Assembly (NCBI GenBank): GCA_020724775.1
Contig: DYGG01000024.1
Location: 1-46,637 of the forward strand
DNA length: 46,637 nucleotides
Direction: 5' to 3'
Source of the DNA: Ignavibacterium sp.
GTDB lineage: Bacteria > Zixibacteria > MSB-5A5 > GN15 > PGXB01
Translations under genes and position numbers: made by a program
Shown here: positions 32,304 to 40,958 of the stretch, one piece after another
Numbering within the stretch: position 1 is the stretch's first letter
Layout: each line of letters opens with the position of its first letter
The notes under the pieces: model-generated
Seen by the model: only the letters and a program-made list of their open reading frames with translations
What the model was told of the DNA's origin: nothing
Databases searched by the model: none

Positions 32304-33539
32304 ATGATAAGATTGGGAGTTTTTGGAGCATTTGACCGCTTCAATTACGGTGACCTATTATTTCCTCTTATTTTAGAACGGACTCTGGGAGCCGTGAGTG
32401 TCGAATTGGAGTGGGAGTATTACGGACTTATTTCCAGTGATCTTAGTAGAACGGGTGGAAAACCTACAAAATCAATCTCGGAATTCCTCAAATCAAAGGA
32501 CGACAAGGTCCCGAAAGTCCTCATAATAGCAGGTGGGGAGGTTTTGGAAGCCTCGTGGACAACCGTTACGAGCTATCTACTGCCAAAGGGGGCTGAAGTC
32601 GCCTTGCGTGGAATCAGAAAAATTGCGGGTGAAAGAATCTCCGATTTGATTTCACGACTCCACTTGCGACTAAACCATGATAGGCCTTTCGTAATCGGAC
32701 CGTATGGACCAAGTGGTAGAATGCTAGTACTTTATAACGCCGTTGGCGGTTCAGCGCTCTCATTGCTGAAGCCGAAGGAGAAGAGTATTATCGCTAAGGA
32801 ATTGGATAAAGCGAGCTATATATCTGTTCGTGATTGGGCCACCCGAGAGCACATTCAATCGCTCGGAATCAATCAGGAGGTTTTCCTTGCACCCGATTCA
32901 GGAATTCTGATTTCAGACATTTTTAAATCAGACGCAAGCGAAGATTATGACCCTTTCAATTCAAGCGGTGTCTCACGGGGAGGACGTCCTTTTCTATGTT
33001 TTCAGTGCAGTCGCAGATTTGCCAGCGGTAGAGAAAAGAAGATTGCAGAGAGTTTGATTCGTCTGAGCAACGACCGTAAATTGAGTATTGTATTTGTGAG
33101 CATTGGACTGGCTACAGGGCATGAAGACCAGGTAGCAGTACGGAAAATTGCCGGATTTGTGGGTGACAAGGTCCCTGTCTTGGTACCGAGAGTTACCCAT
33201 ATTCGTCAAATAGCCACTTTTATTGCCAGATCTTCGGTTTTCGTGGGTACGAGTCTTCACGGTGTAATAACTGCGATGTCATATGGTGTACCGTTCGTCG
33301 GGTTCACTTCTGAAGTAAGTAAACTGCGGCATTTCCTGGAAACTTGGAATCAGACAACAGCCACACAACCAATTGATATTGATAACATGAATGACGCGGT
33401 CGATAAGGCTCTAACGGGCACCCAACACCAGCGACAAGAACTATCTTCCAGGCTGAAAATGGAGTCTTACAAGAATTTTGACAGAATGCAAACTGTGATT
33501 CAACTGGCTGTTAACGGTCAATGGATGGGCAAACTTTGA
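32304..33539 (+). CDS. Polysaccharide pyruvyl transferase-family protein
   Basis: 411 residues. N-terminal GVFGAFDRFNYGDLLFPLIL resembles the NxGD block of the PF04230 family. The C-terminal signature is SSVFVGTSLHGVITAMSYGVPFVGF, the family's hallmark SxRxHG-like segment, here TSLHG. Between them lie APDSGILISDIF and a Rossmann-like second domain (SIVFVSIGLATGHEDQ). Family members (CsaB, WcaK, GumL-like) transfer pyruvate ketals or act as glycosyltransferases on surface polysaccharides. The acceptor is unknown. It shares the low GC of the flippase gene and lies in the same operon. Its stop overlaps the start of the GT2 gene by one base. Confidence 0.85.
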   Translation: MIRLGVFGAFDRFNYGDLLFPLILERTLGAVSVELEWEYYGLISSDLSRTGGKPTKSISEFLKSKDDKVPKVLIIAGGEVLEASWTTVTSYLLPKGAEVALRGIRKIAGERISDLISRLHLRLNHDRPFVIGPYGPSGRMLVLYNAVGGSALSLLKPKEKSIIAKELDKASYISVRDWATREHIQSLGINQEVFLAPDSGILISDIFKSDASEDYDPFNSSGVSRGGRPFLCFQCSRRFASGREKKIAESLIRLSNDRKLSIVFVSIGLATGHEDQVAVRKIAGFVGDKVPVLVPRVTHIRQIATFIARSSVFVGTSLHGVITAMSYGVPFVGFTSEVSKLRHFLETWNQTTATQPIDIDNMNDAVDKALTGTQHQRQELSSRLKMESYKNFDRMQTVIQLAVNGQWMGKL

Positions 33540-34552
33540 TGCTGCCCCTGCCCATCATCATCCTCAATTATAACGGCTGGAGGGATACGCTGGAGTGTCT
33601 CGAAAGCGTCTTGAAACTTGCGCATCCCTCAATCCAGGTCATTGTGGTCGATAACGGGTCAACAGATGATTCGGTGAACATAATCAAATCATGGGCAAAA
33701 GGAGAAATTCAGGCCGGATGCGATAATCCTCTTCTAAAACATTTTACCTTCCCTCCGGTCGCCAAGCCGATTTCCACCAGAATTCTTGAGGTCGATGGCA
33801 AGTTTGAAGCGCCAATAATGAATCAGAGAGAACTGATTATTATTAGAGCCGGCGTCAATCGGGGATATGCGGCTGGAATTAACATTGGACTGAAATATTG
33901 TCTGGCTCATCTTAAGTTCGAGTATGTCTGGTTGCTCAATAACGACACGGTGGTAACGCCATCGGCGCTTTCGGCGCTGGTGGCGAAAATGAAATTAGAC
34001 CCGACAGCGGGAATCGTCGGGTCAACACTTCTCTATTATCAGAAGCCTGAAACCATTCAGGCTCGGGCTGGAGCACATTACAACAAGTGGCTGGCGCTCA
34101 GCCGTCATATTGACGTTTTTCGGCCGTCACAGAGCGACTATAGGTTAGCGGATATAGAGAATCGGCTTTCATATGTGTGCGGGGCTTCGATGCTGGTGCG
34201 ACGGGAGTTTATCGAGCAGGTGGGGCTGATGAGTGAAGAGTACTTTCTCTATTTTGAGGAACTGGATTGGGCGGTCCGCGCCGAGGGGAGGTTTAGAATG
34301 GCATATGCGCCCGAGAGTGTGGTTTATCATAAGGAGGGGGGAAGTATCGGGAGCAGTTCGGCGGGGGCGAAGAAGAGCAAGATGGCGGATTTTTATAGTC
34401 AAAGAAATCGTGTCCTATTCACCAAAAAGTATTACCGGTTGGCTCTGCCTACGTTATATTTGGGATTGATATTATCAATCATCAATAGAATTCGGAGAGG
34501 ACAGTGGCATCAAGCACTTACGATAGCCAGAATCGCTCTTCATCTCTCGTGA
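33539..34552 (+). CDS. GT2-family glycosyltransferase
   Basis: 337 residues from ATG 33539 (TGATG overlap with the preceding stop); the frame also has an ATG at 33521. The GT-A fold is shown by PIIILNYNGWRDTLECLESV, VVDNGSTDDS, a variable insert of about 60 residues, RGYAAGINIGLKY, the DxD-like LNNDTVV, and CGASMLVRREFIEQVG with EEYFLYFEELDWAVRA, which carries the ED motif and catalytic base region. This is close to the rhamnosyltransferase-type GT2 group, which transfers sugars from nucleotide donors to lipid-linked repeat units at the inner face of the membrane. The donor cannot be assigned. Its C-terminal end overlaps the polymerase-like gene by ~49 bases. Confidence 0.92.
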   Translation: MLPLPIIILNYNGWRDTLECLESVLKLAHPSIQVIVVDNGSTDDSVNIIKSWAKGEIQAGCDNPLLKHFTFPPVAKPISTRILEVDGKFEAPIMNQRELIIIRAGVNRGYAAGINIGLKYCLAHLKFEYVWLLNNDTVVTPSALSALVAKMKLDPTAGIVGSTLLYYQKPETIQARAGAHYNKWLALSRHIDVFRPSQSDYRLADIENRLSYVCGASMLVRREFIEQVGLMSEEYFLYFEELDWAVRAEGRFRMAYAPESVVYHKEGGSIGSSSAGAKKSKMADFYSQRNRVLFTKKYYRLALPTLYLGLILSIINRIRRGQWHQALTIARIALHLS

Positions 34553-35760
34553 TTGCCTTGTACGCAATCTGGATTGCAGTAATAGGCGCCGAAAGAGTAG
34601 ATTTTTTCAACGGCACCGGTCCATTCATACTGACCCCTTTCTTGGTTTTTTCCCCCTTATTAATTGTATTCGGAGCAATAGCGTCTGTTGTACGGCAGAA
34701 AAGCATTCCATTGGTCATTCGAACTGAAAATAACGTGATTCAGTTAGCGGTCATGCTTACCATCTTTGTGGGTCTCGTAGGGGTGTCAGTGTTTTTTGGC
34801 GAAGATCACGAATTGGGGATTAAGCGCTATATCCTGTTAGTCATGAATATTTCTTTTGTTGCCCTAATAACGGCACTTATATCTCAGACGGGAGAATACA
34901 AGCGCGTTCTCTTGCTCGGCGGATACTTAGGCATAAGTTTTTCGGCACTCTTCAGCATAATTCAAGTGATGAATTGGTTAAGCGGTTCACAAATTATCGT
35001 CCCCTATCTTTCGGTTGAATCACACACAATAGGAGTATTAGTACCCAGACCATCGGGCGTTTCACTTGACCCAAATCGTGGTGGACTCTTGGTAGTCATT
35101 TATTGCTTTTTTGTTCTGTTCTTCTCGACACCGTCTCGTACACGGACATTTTTCTTGAGTTCAGGCGCCGTTCTATTGATTTCGTCATTATCCAAGTCCG
35201 CCATAATAACCGGCCTGATAGCGCTGGCGGTCATATTGTTCAACAGCCGGATTCGAAGCACACTGAGATTCGAGAATATTCGAAAAGGTATACTTGTCTC
35301 CGCTGTCTTGGTGCTGGCAATACTGATTTTCGCAGACTGGGGTCAGATATCTTCATTAATTGACTACGAGGAAGTGCTGACGGAACGATTTTCGGCCGAT
35401 GAAACTTCTTCAGGTGGAATCCATCTTTCACTTATCATTAGAGGATTTGATATATTTGTTGATTCCCTTAAGAATTTCTTTGTTGGAGTAGGGTTCGGTA
35501 GCGCCCATACGGTGTTGCAGGATTTCTATCCGGGTAATAAGTATGCGAATTTCCATTCTACCTATATTGCCGTGATGGTTGAGTCAGGGTTCATCAGCCT
35601 CTTATTTTTTCTACTTATTCACTTCTTGCCGGTCTTGAGGAAAACCAGTTTTCTCCCGCTTCTTTTGGGCATTGCATTTTTCAATATATTCTATCAGTTA
35701 ATTCTCGAGCCAGCCTTCTGGCTAACGGTCGTCCTAAGTTGGCGAAATTGGCGTTATTGA
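34504..35760 (+). CDS. O-antigen polymerase/ligase-like membrane protein (Wzy/WaaL type)
   Basis: 418 residues with ~10-11 hydrophobic segments. The large periplasmic loop and flanking helices, including SSLSKSAIITGLIALAV and FFVGVGFGSAHTVLQDF then NFHSTYIAVMVESGFISL, match the Wzy_C superfamily, where the HNxxL/HS-type segment near the C-terminal loop is characteristic. In this locus it is the most likely polymerase joining repeat units in the periplasm; a ligase is the alternative. The start is GTG 34504 with GGAGAGGACA directly upstream, so it overlaps the end of the GT2 gene in another frame. It is AT-rich like the flippase gene. Confidence 0.85.
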   Translation: MASSTYDSQNRSSSLVIALYAIWIAVIGAERVDFFNGTGPFILTPFLVFSPLLIVFGAIASVVRQKSIPLVIRTENNVIQLAVMLTIFVGLVGVSVFFGEDHELGIKRYILLVMNISFVALITALISQTGEYKRVLLLGGYLGISFSALFSIIQVMNWLSGSQIIVPYLSVESHTIGVLVPRPSGVSLDPNRGGLLVVIYCFFVLFFSTPSRTRTFFLSSGAVLLISSLSKSAIITGLIALAVILFNSRIRSTLRFENIRKGILVSAVLVLAILIFADWGQISSLIDYEEVLTERFSADETSSGGIHLSLIIRGFDIFVDSLKNFFVGVGFGSAHTVLQDFYPGNKYANFHSTYIAVMVESGFISLLFFLLIHFLPVLRKTSFLPLLLGIAFFNIFYQLILEPAFWLTVVLSWRNWRY

Positions 35761-35772
35761 GTGTTGGTTGGC

Positions 35773-36864
35773 ATGATGAGAACTTACATTAACGGACGGT
35801 TTCTTACACAGTCGCTGACCGGCGTTCAACGGTACGCTATCGAAATAGTAAAGGCTCTCGACAGTCTGATCTCCTTTGATGAGAACATCAATAAGAGATT
35901 CAAATTCATTATTCTTGCTCCCAGAGACGCCGACCGCGATCTCAATCTAAAGAATATATCGATTAAAAGAATCGGTCGCTTTCAGGGGCATCTCTGGGAG
36001 CAATTGGAACTTCCTCTTCACAGCCGGGGCGCAATCCTGGTCAATCTATGCAATATGGCGCCGATTCTCAAGCGCAAGCAGACCGTCACCATTCATGACG
36101 TCGCCGTCTTTGCCATGCCGGGCGCGTTTTCCTTTTCATTTCGCGCCTGGTACAAATTTGTATTTCGAGTTCTGGCGCACAACAGGTCGGAGATTGTCAC
36201 CGTTACGGAGTTTTCGCGGTCGGAGATAAAGAAAGTCCTTGCCGCTGCGGATAAGAGACTTTCGGTAATTCCAGCCGGCTGCGAACATGTATCGGAAATT
36301 ACTTCGGACCACCGGATAGTCAGCGAGTTGGGATTGACGAGCGGAAAATATATTCTAACTGTCGCCAGCCTCAACGAAAGAAAGAACTTTCGGGGATTTC
36401 TGGCGGCAATCAGGCAGCCAAACATTGCCGGATATCAAACGGTAGTGGTTGGAACCGTCAACGAGAAGGTTTTCGGAAGCCGTGGCTTTGAAATGCCGGA
36501 GAATGTCTTACAGATTGCGGAGGTCAGTGACGCCAAACTCAAAGCCTTATACTCCAACGCCGCGGTCTTTGTTTACCCGTCGTTCTACGAAGGCTTCGGG
36601 CTGCCACCCCTGGAAGCCATGGCTTGCGGTGTCCCGGTGGTGGTATCCGATATCCCGCCTCATCAGGAAATCTGCGGCGAGGCGGCGATGTACTGCGACC
36701 CTCACGATATTAAAGATATTGCTGATAAGATTGAAAAAGTGTTACTTTCCGACCGTACAAGAATGGAATTGGTTGCAAAAGGAAAAGAACGAGCCGGGCT
36801 GTTTTCATGGGATAATTCGGCGCAGATGCTGGTCGAATTGATCACCGAAAGGTTTTCCCCATGA
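35773..36864 (+). CDS. GT4-family glycosyltransferase
   Basis: About 364 residues; ATG 35773 (MMRTYINGRFL) is preferred over the GTG at 35761. A GT-B fold, group 1 glycosyltransferase: NGRFLTQSLTGVQRYAIEIV (N-terminal acceptor domain), ILTVASLNERKNFRGFLAA, VVVGTVNEKVFGS, and the EX7E donor block FYEGFGLPPLEAMACGVPVV. It transfers a sugar from a nucleotide donor to the growing polysaccharide repeat, probably mannose or glucose-like, but this is undetermined. GC is closer to the genome background than in the flippase-to-polymerase section. The end overlaps the next GT gene by four bases. Confidence 0.92.
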   Translation: MMRTYINGRFLTQSLTGVQRYAIEIVKALDSLISFDENINKRFKFIILAPRDADRDLNLKNISIKRIGRFQGHLWEQLELPLHSRGAILVNLCNMAPILKRKQTVTIHDVAVFAMPGAFSFSFRAWYKFVFRVLAHNRSEIVTVTEFSRSEIKKVLAAADKRLSVIPAGCEHVSEITSDHRIVSELGLTSGKYILTVASLNERKNFRGFLAAIRQPNIAGYQTVVVGTVNEKVFGSRGFEMPENVLQIAEVSDAKLKALYSNAAVFVYPSFYEGFGLPPLEAMACGVPVVVSDIPPHQEICGEAAMYCDPHDIKDIADKIEKVLLSDRTRMELVAKGKERAGLFSWDNSAQMLVELITERFSP

Positions 36865-38069
36865 AAACCGCCATTGTGCATGACTGGCTGATGACTTACG
36901 GGGGGGCGGAGCGGGTGCTGGAGCAGATGCTCAAAGTTTTCCCCGATGCCGACCTCTTCGCGCTCTATGATTTCATCCCCGAGGGGAAGAGAGATTTTAT
37001 CCAGAACAAGCCGGTGACGACCTCCTTCCTGCAGAAATTCCCCTTCGCCCGGAAAAAATACCGCAGTTATCTTCCGTTCATGCCGCTGGCAGTGGAGCAG
37101 TTCGACCTGTCGGCGTACGACCTGATTATATCAAGTTCTTTTGCGGTGGCGAAAGGGGTCATTACCGGACCGGACCAGTTGCATATCTGCCTCTGCTATT
37201 CGCCGCCGCGGTACGCCTATGATTTGACCTTCCAGTATCTCGATGAGGCGGGACTTCGTAAAGGATTCCGTGGCGCCATTGCCAAACTGATTCTTCACTA
37301 CATCCGCAACTGGGATTACCGGACAGCGGCCTGTGTTGACCAATTTATCGCCATATCCGAATATATCGCGCGGAGGATTGAAAAGATATATCGCCGTGAT
37401 TCGAAAGTTATCTATCCGCCGGTCGATACCGAGGCGTTCACGGCAGGTGACGAGCGGGGGGATTTCTACCTGACAGCGTCCCGGATGGTGCCGTATAAGA
37501 AAATCGGTTTGATAGTCGAGGCATTCGCGCAGATGCCGGAGAAGCAACTGTTTGTTATCGGCGACGGTCCCGAATACAGCAAAATCGAAAAGAAAGTCAC
37601 CGAAAATGTAATTCTGCTGGGATTCCATCAGAGCGACGTCTTGAAGGAATATCTGCAGAATACGCGGGCGTTTGTCTTTGCGGCGGAAGAAGATTTCGGG
37701 ATTCTTCCGATCGAAGCGCAGGCATGCGGGACGCCGGTTATCGCCTTTGGCAAAGGGGGAGCGCTGGAGACAGTAATCGAGGACCGGACCGGTATTTTCT
37801 TCCGGGAGCAGACGGTTGATGCCATAATCGATGCCGTCAAGCGGTTCGAGGAGAGGGAGCCTCAGTTCGACCGGAAAGAGATTCGCGCCCATGCCGAGCG
37901 GTTTTCGGTGGAGCGGTTTCAGGCTGAGTTCCGGGCGTTTGTGGAAAAGGCTATCAGAGATTTTCATGAGCGAAAAGGGAAGAAATTGCAGGGCGAAGAG
38001 AGCAAATCTTTCCCGAAATTGCAGTTGCGAAACCGTCTTAAAAACCAGACCACGCTCGACCTGCCGTAA
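36861..38069 (+). CDS. GT4-family glycosyltransferase (WbaZ-like)
   Basis: 402 residues, GT-B fold. N-terminal VHDWLMTYGGAERVLEQMLK is typical of WbaZ/mannosyltransferase-like GT4 enzymes; PPRYAYDLTFQYL, YPPVDTEAFTAGDERGDFYL, SRMVPYKKIGLIVEAFAQM and the EX7E-like AEEDFGILPIEAQACGTPV follow. It acts with the preceding GT4 on the lipid-linked repeat. The ATG overlaps the previous stop (ATGA) and AAAGG lies ~6 nt upstream. A basic, low-complexity tail of ~40 residues (from EFRAFVEKAIRDFHERKGKK) extends beyond the catalytic domain. GC is back to the high background value. Confidence 0.93.
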   Translation: MKTAIVHDWLMTYGGAERVLEQMLKVFPDADLFALYDFIPEGKRDFIQNKPVTTSFLQKFPFARKKYRSYLPFMPLAVEQFDLSAYDLIISSSFAVAKGVITGPDQLHICLCYSPPRYAYDLTFQYLDEAGLRKGFRGAIAKLILHYIRNWDYRTAACVDQFIAISEYIARRIEKIYRRDSKVIYPPVDTEAFTAGDERGDFYLTASRMVPYKKIGLIVEAFAQMPEKQLFVIGDGPEYSKIEKKVTENVILLGFHQSDVLKEYLQNTRAFVFAAEEDFGILPIEAQACGTPVIAFGKGGALETVIEDRTGIFFREQTVDAIIDAVKRFEEREPQFDRKEIRAHAERFSVERFQAEFRAFVEKAIRDFHERKGKKLQGEESKSFPKLQLRNRLKNQTTLDLP

Positions 38070-38169
38070 GTCGTTACAATTCAAGTCAGTGGGGGTATCG
38101 TAATTATCGGCTCCGTTCGGTACGGCGCTTGATAATAATCTGTCAGTGAGAAATGGGATTTCGTCAAAA

Positions 38170-39249
38170 ATGCAAGGAAGATTGACCTTCAAAAATTCAT
38201 CCGACCCGGCGCCGGAGAAAGATAACTCCCGCGCCGAAATCAGCATTATCGAACTGGCGCATCTGGCGCTCCGGAAACGATATCTTCTGGCTATCGCGAC
38301 TCTTTCGGTAATGATACTGGTCGCGGCCGGGCTCTTTCTGGTTCCGAATAAATTCCAATCGACGGCGTCGATACTCCCCTCGGGACAGACCGACAAACTG
38401 GGCGCACTCAAGGAACTTGCCGGGCTGGGAAATCTGGCGGCGATGAGCGAGGAGAATTCCTCACAACTTTTTCCGTCGATACTCCGCTCCAACCAGGTAA
38501 AAGACCCGCTTCTGAAAAAGGATTTTGTTTTCGAAAATGACGGGGAGACAAAACGGCTGGCGCTGCCGGCATATTTTGATGATGACGACCCGGACCGGCT
38601 GCGGAAAGCGCTGGAGCAGATAACCGACATCAATATGGACAAGAAAACCGGCGTGATTCGTCTGGGAGTGGAGACGGAGTATCCGGCATTTTCGCAGGCG
38701 ATATTGAAAGAGATGCTGGCGGAACTGGAGAATTTCAATCTTCATAAACGTCGCTCGCAGGCGAAAAACCGCGAGAATTATCTGGCGCGGGAGATGGCAG
38801 TGCGGGAGACGGAGTTGAAAGAGGCCGAGCGGAAATTGGAGGAGTTCCAGGCGGTGAACCGGGACTGGGATGTCTCGAGCGACCCGGAGTTGCTGCGGAT
38901 TTTGATGCAGATGAAGCGGGATATTGAGATAAAATCGAAGACCTATATATTTCTTCGCGAGCAGTATGAAATCGCCAAACTGGAAGTGCAGAAAGACCTG
39001 CCGGTGGTGGTGCTTCTGGATGAGCCGACGCTTCCGACGCAGAAATCAGGACCGCATCGGCTGGTGATGATTCTTCTCGCCGGCGTTGTTGCATTCGTTA
39101 TCGCTTTTCTCTCTGTTTTCCTCGCCGATTCCTTACGGAAAAACAAAAATGAAGAGCAGAGGGAGGCAATCAATAATTTTCGGGATGATTTTCTTCGGGC
39201 GTTTCCGGTGGTGAACAGGGTGCGGGGGCGACTTTCGAGAACAGTCTAA
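38170..39249 (+). CDS. Wzz/chain-length determinant-like protein without kinase
   Basis: About 359 residues from ATG 38170; a GTG at 38146 in frame would add eight. It has the two-helix Wzz topology: TM1 near residues 40-58 (LAIATLSVMILVAAGLFLV), a long periplasmic part with coiled coil (REMAVRETELKEAERKLEEF), and TM2 near 300-320 preceded by the Pro-rich DEPTLPTQKSGPHR, as expected for PCP proteins. No Walker motifs or Tyr cluster are present, so it is a PCP-1/3-type co-polymerase without a fused tyrosine kinase. It controls polymer length with the Wzy-like protein. It starts 77 bp after the last GT gene; the region between has no clear signal. Confidence 0.9.
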   Translation: MQGRLTFKNSSDPAPEKDNSRAEISIIELAHLALRKRYLLAIATLSVMILVAAGLFLVPNKFQSTASILPSGQTDKLGALKELAGLGNLAAMSEENSSQLFPSILRSNQVKDPLLKKDFVFENDGETKRLALPAYFDDDDPDRLRKALEQITDINMDKKTGVIRLGVETEYPAFSQAILKEMLAELENFNLHKRRSQAKNRENYLAREMAVRETELKEAERKLEEFQAVNRDWDVSSDPELLRILMQMKRDIEIKSKTYIFLREQYEIAKLEVQKDLPVVVLLDEPTLPTQKSGPHRLVMILLAGVVAFVIAFLSVFLADSLRKNKNEEQREAINNFRDDFLRAFPVVNRVRGRLSRTV

Positions 39250-39265
39250 TATCTTAGTGAGGAAA

Positions 39266-39324
39266 GTCGGGTTTTTCGTCCTCACAATGCCCCTTACTTT
39301 CCCGGTTCGGACTCAGAACCCGAC
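39266..39324. repeat. Nested inverted repeat (hairpin 1 of 3)
   Basis: Outer arms GTCGGGTT (39266-39273) and AACCCGAC (39317-39324), and an inner pair GTCC (39278-39281) with GGAC (39309-39312). It is the first of three stems between Wzz and the Asp-rich lipoprotein gene. Confidence 0.6.
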
Positions 39325-39343
39325 CTACTCTGGCTATTTGAGA

Positions 39344-39369
39344 GGTGTCGGGAAAGGGTTCCCGACACC
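39344..39369. repeat. Perfect hairpin (hairpin 2 of 3)
   Basis: GGTGTCGGGAA (39344-39354), loop AGGG, TTCCCGACACC (39359-39369): an 11-bp perfect stem. No T tract follows on either strand, so it may be a processing or mRNA-end element rather than a terminator. Confidence 0.7.
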
Positions 39370-39391
39370 GCAGTAAGTTCAACTGCAAATC

Positions 39392-39426
39392 AAAAGCCGG
39401 TTCGGGATATCAAGTCCCGAACCGGC
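39392..39426 (-). terminator. Terminator of the Asp-rich lipoprotein gene (hairpin 3 of 3)
   Basis: A 12-bp perfect stem, GCCGGTTCGGGA (39396-39407) and TCCCGAACCGGC (39415-39426), with a 7-nt loop, is followed in minus-strand reading by TTTT (A-run 39392-39395) and further T. It lies 34 bp after the stop of the Asp-rich lipoprotein gene. Confidence 0.85.
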
Positions 39427-39460
39427 GGGTGCGATATAAATAACCAAAGAGAGGGCTTAG

Positions 39461-40678
39461 TTAATCATCATCTCTGTCACCGTAATGGCCGGTGCTGTCG
39501 CTGTTGTCATGATCGTCACCATCGTCATCATCACGGTCGTCATCGCCGTCATGACCCCAGCCCCACCCAAAAGAGCCATCATCATCCATCCCGTCATCAT
39601 CGTCGATGCTCCTGCCGCAGAAGGTTTTCCACCGTCCGGCGAAGTACCCCATGCCGTCATCGCTGAACCGGCGCGGCATCATGTAATGTCCTTTGAGAGC
39701 GCCCAGCGGGTTGGCGTTGGCATCGTAGAAGTAGCCGAAGAATTTTCCTCCGGCGCGACGGAAAGCGGTCTCGTCGGCGTTCCAGTTGGGATGCGGTCTA
39801 TATACTCCCTTAAGCAGTCCTTCAAAACGGCCGGTGACATCGATCCATTTTCCATAAAACGCCCGCGGGATATCATTGAGAGTATCCGGTCCCCAAATTC
39901 CATTGACGTAGCCGGCGAGCATGCCGTTGCGGGAAATCCAGCGTCCTTTGAAAATCCCCTGGCCAGTCGAATCGACTCCCCATTTTCCTTCGAGAAAGCC
40001 GCCGGGGCAGATGCGCGGAGTAATCTTGAATGCCCGGAAGGCGACAATATTGACAGAGTCGTCGAGGTAGAAGACAGTATCCAGACGGGAGAGGTCATCC
40101 AGTCGAAAACTGAATTCAAACGGCTCGGTATCGAGCGTTACCGTGACCGGCGTATCGACCGCCATCGAATCGAGAAGCGAATCAAAAGGCGGCACAAAGA
40201 GATAGACAAAGATGCCGTCGTGATGAACAGAAGTGAAGGAGACCCATTCAATCAGTTTGCGGTCGGTACGGGGAAGGATATAATCCTGATTCGGCTCGAA
40301 ACCGATGGTGCGGCGAAGAGCCATACCGCCGCGGCTCATCGAAAGGGAACCGGTCCAATCGGTTAGTTCCGTTACGGTCGAATCAAAGCAGGGGGAGCCC
40401 CAGATAATTCTGAGGGCATAGGCGTTGAGCGCTGGAAGGTTTATGACCGAGTCGTAATCAAGACTGTCGAGGTAAATATCATCATATTCGGCTTCAACTG
40501 CCAGACCGGCGGTCAGGTCGGGGTCGCCGAAGTTGGGAGATTCATCGGTCGGCGTGAAACCGCCAAACTGGTCGGCGATGGAAAGTTCCTGCTCCGGAGA
40601 GGTGCTATCTTTGCTGCATCCAGCCATTAAGGCAAGCAGGCCGAAAAGTAGTGCAAAGACTAAGAATCGTTTAACCAT
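39461..40678 (-). CDS. Lipoprotein with W/G-rich repeats and polyaspartate tail
   Basis: 405 residues. Lipobox LMAGC (Cys21) marks a lipoprotein. Residues ~40-230 show no family I recognise. From ~240 to ~345 there are short repeats of the type GFLEGKWG, GIFKGRWIS, MLAGYVNGIWG, FYGKWIDVTGRFEGLLKG and FAGRWKT: MORN-like, each with Gly-x-W cores, suggesting a small beta-sheet ladder. The last ~45 residues (from CGRSIDDDDG) are dominated by Asp with Gly and Ser, as in calcium-binding or repetitive acidic surface tails. It may bind divalent metal or polysaccharide at the cell surface; this is inference. It starts at an ATG with GGAG upstream and is followed by its own terminator. Confidence 0.85.
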   Translation of the reverse strand: MVKRFLVFALLFGLLALMAGCSKDSTSPEQELSIADQFGGFTPTDESPNFGDPDLTAGLAVEAEYDDIYLDSLDYDSVINLPALNAYALRIIWGSPCFDSTVTELTDWTGSLSMSRGGMALRRTIGFEPNQDYILPRTDRKLIEWVSFTSVHHDGIFVYLFVPPFDSLLDSMAVDTPVTVTLDTEPFEFSFRLDDLSRLDTVFYLDDSVNIVAFRAFKITPRICPGGFLEGKWGVDSTGQGIFKGRWISRNGMLAGYVNGIWGPDTLNDIPRAFYGKWIDVTGRFEGLLKGVYRPHPNWNADETAFRRAGGKFFGYFYDANANPLGALKGHYMMPRRFSDDGMGYFAGRWKTFCGRSIDDDDGMDDDGSFGWGWGHDGDDDRDDDDGDDHDNSDSTGHYGDRDDD

Positions 40679-40958
40679 TGAGTTTCTCCTTTACTGAGAT
40701 GATTGCAACGTATTAACCGGCAAGAAAGTGTGTCAAATGGCGTGCCAATCACTCAGCATAGGATTAAGTTATTGGTGTTAAAAGAGTTAATCTGCACAGG
40801 CGAGTAATCATGGGCTTTTTGGAATGTACCCGCAGGTACAGCGCAACATCTCTCGCACCAATAGGGACAGAGAAGTAATGCAGCCGTTTTCGGACAAAAA
40901 ATTACCCCTTGGAGAACGTCTTTGCAGCAAAGATTGTTTGCAGGCGCCGCCGTGGCGT

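Noticed and set aside
37131-38738. 535-codon open frame antisense to the second GT4 gene and the Wzz gene
   Set aside because: It covers two well-supported plus-strand genes, has no recognisable protein motif and no ribosome site; long antisense frames are expected from the codon pattern of these genes.
39485-40366. 293-codon frame antisense to the Asp-rich lipoprotein
   Set aside because: It mirrors the GAC/GAT-rich tail of the real gene (giving V/I/T-rich sequence) and has no motif.
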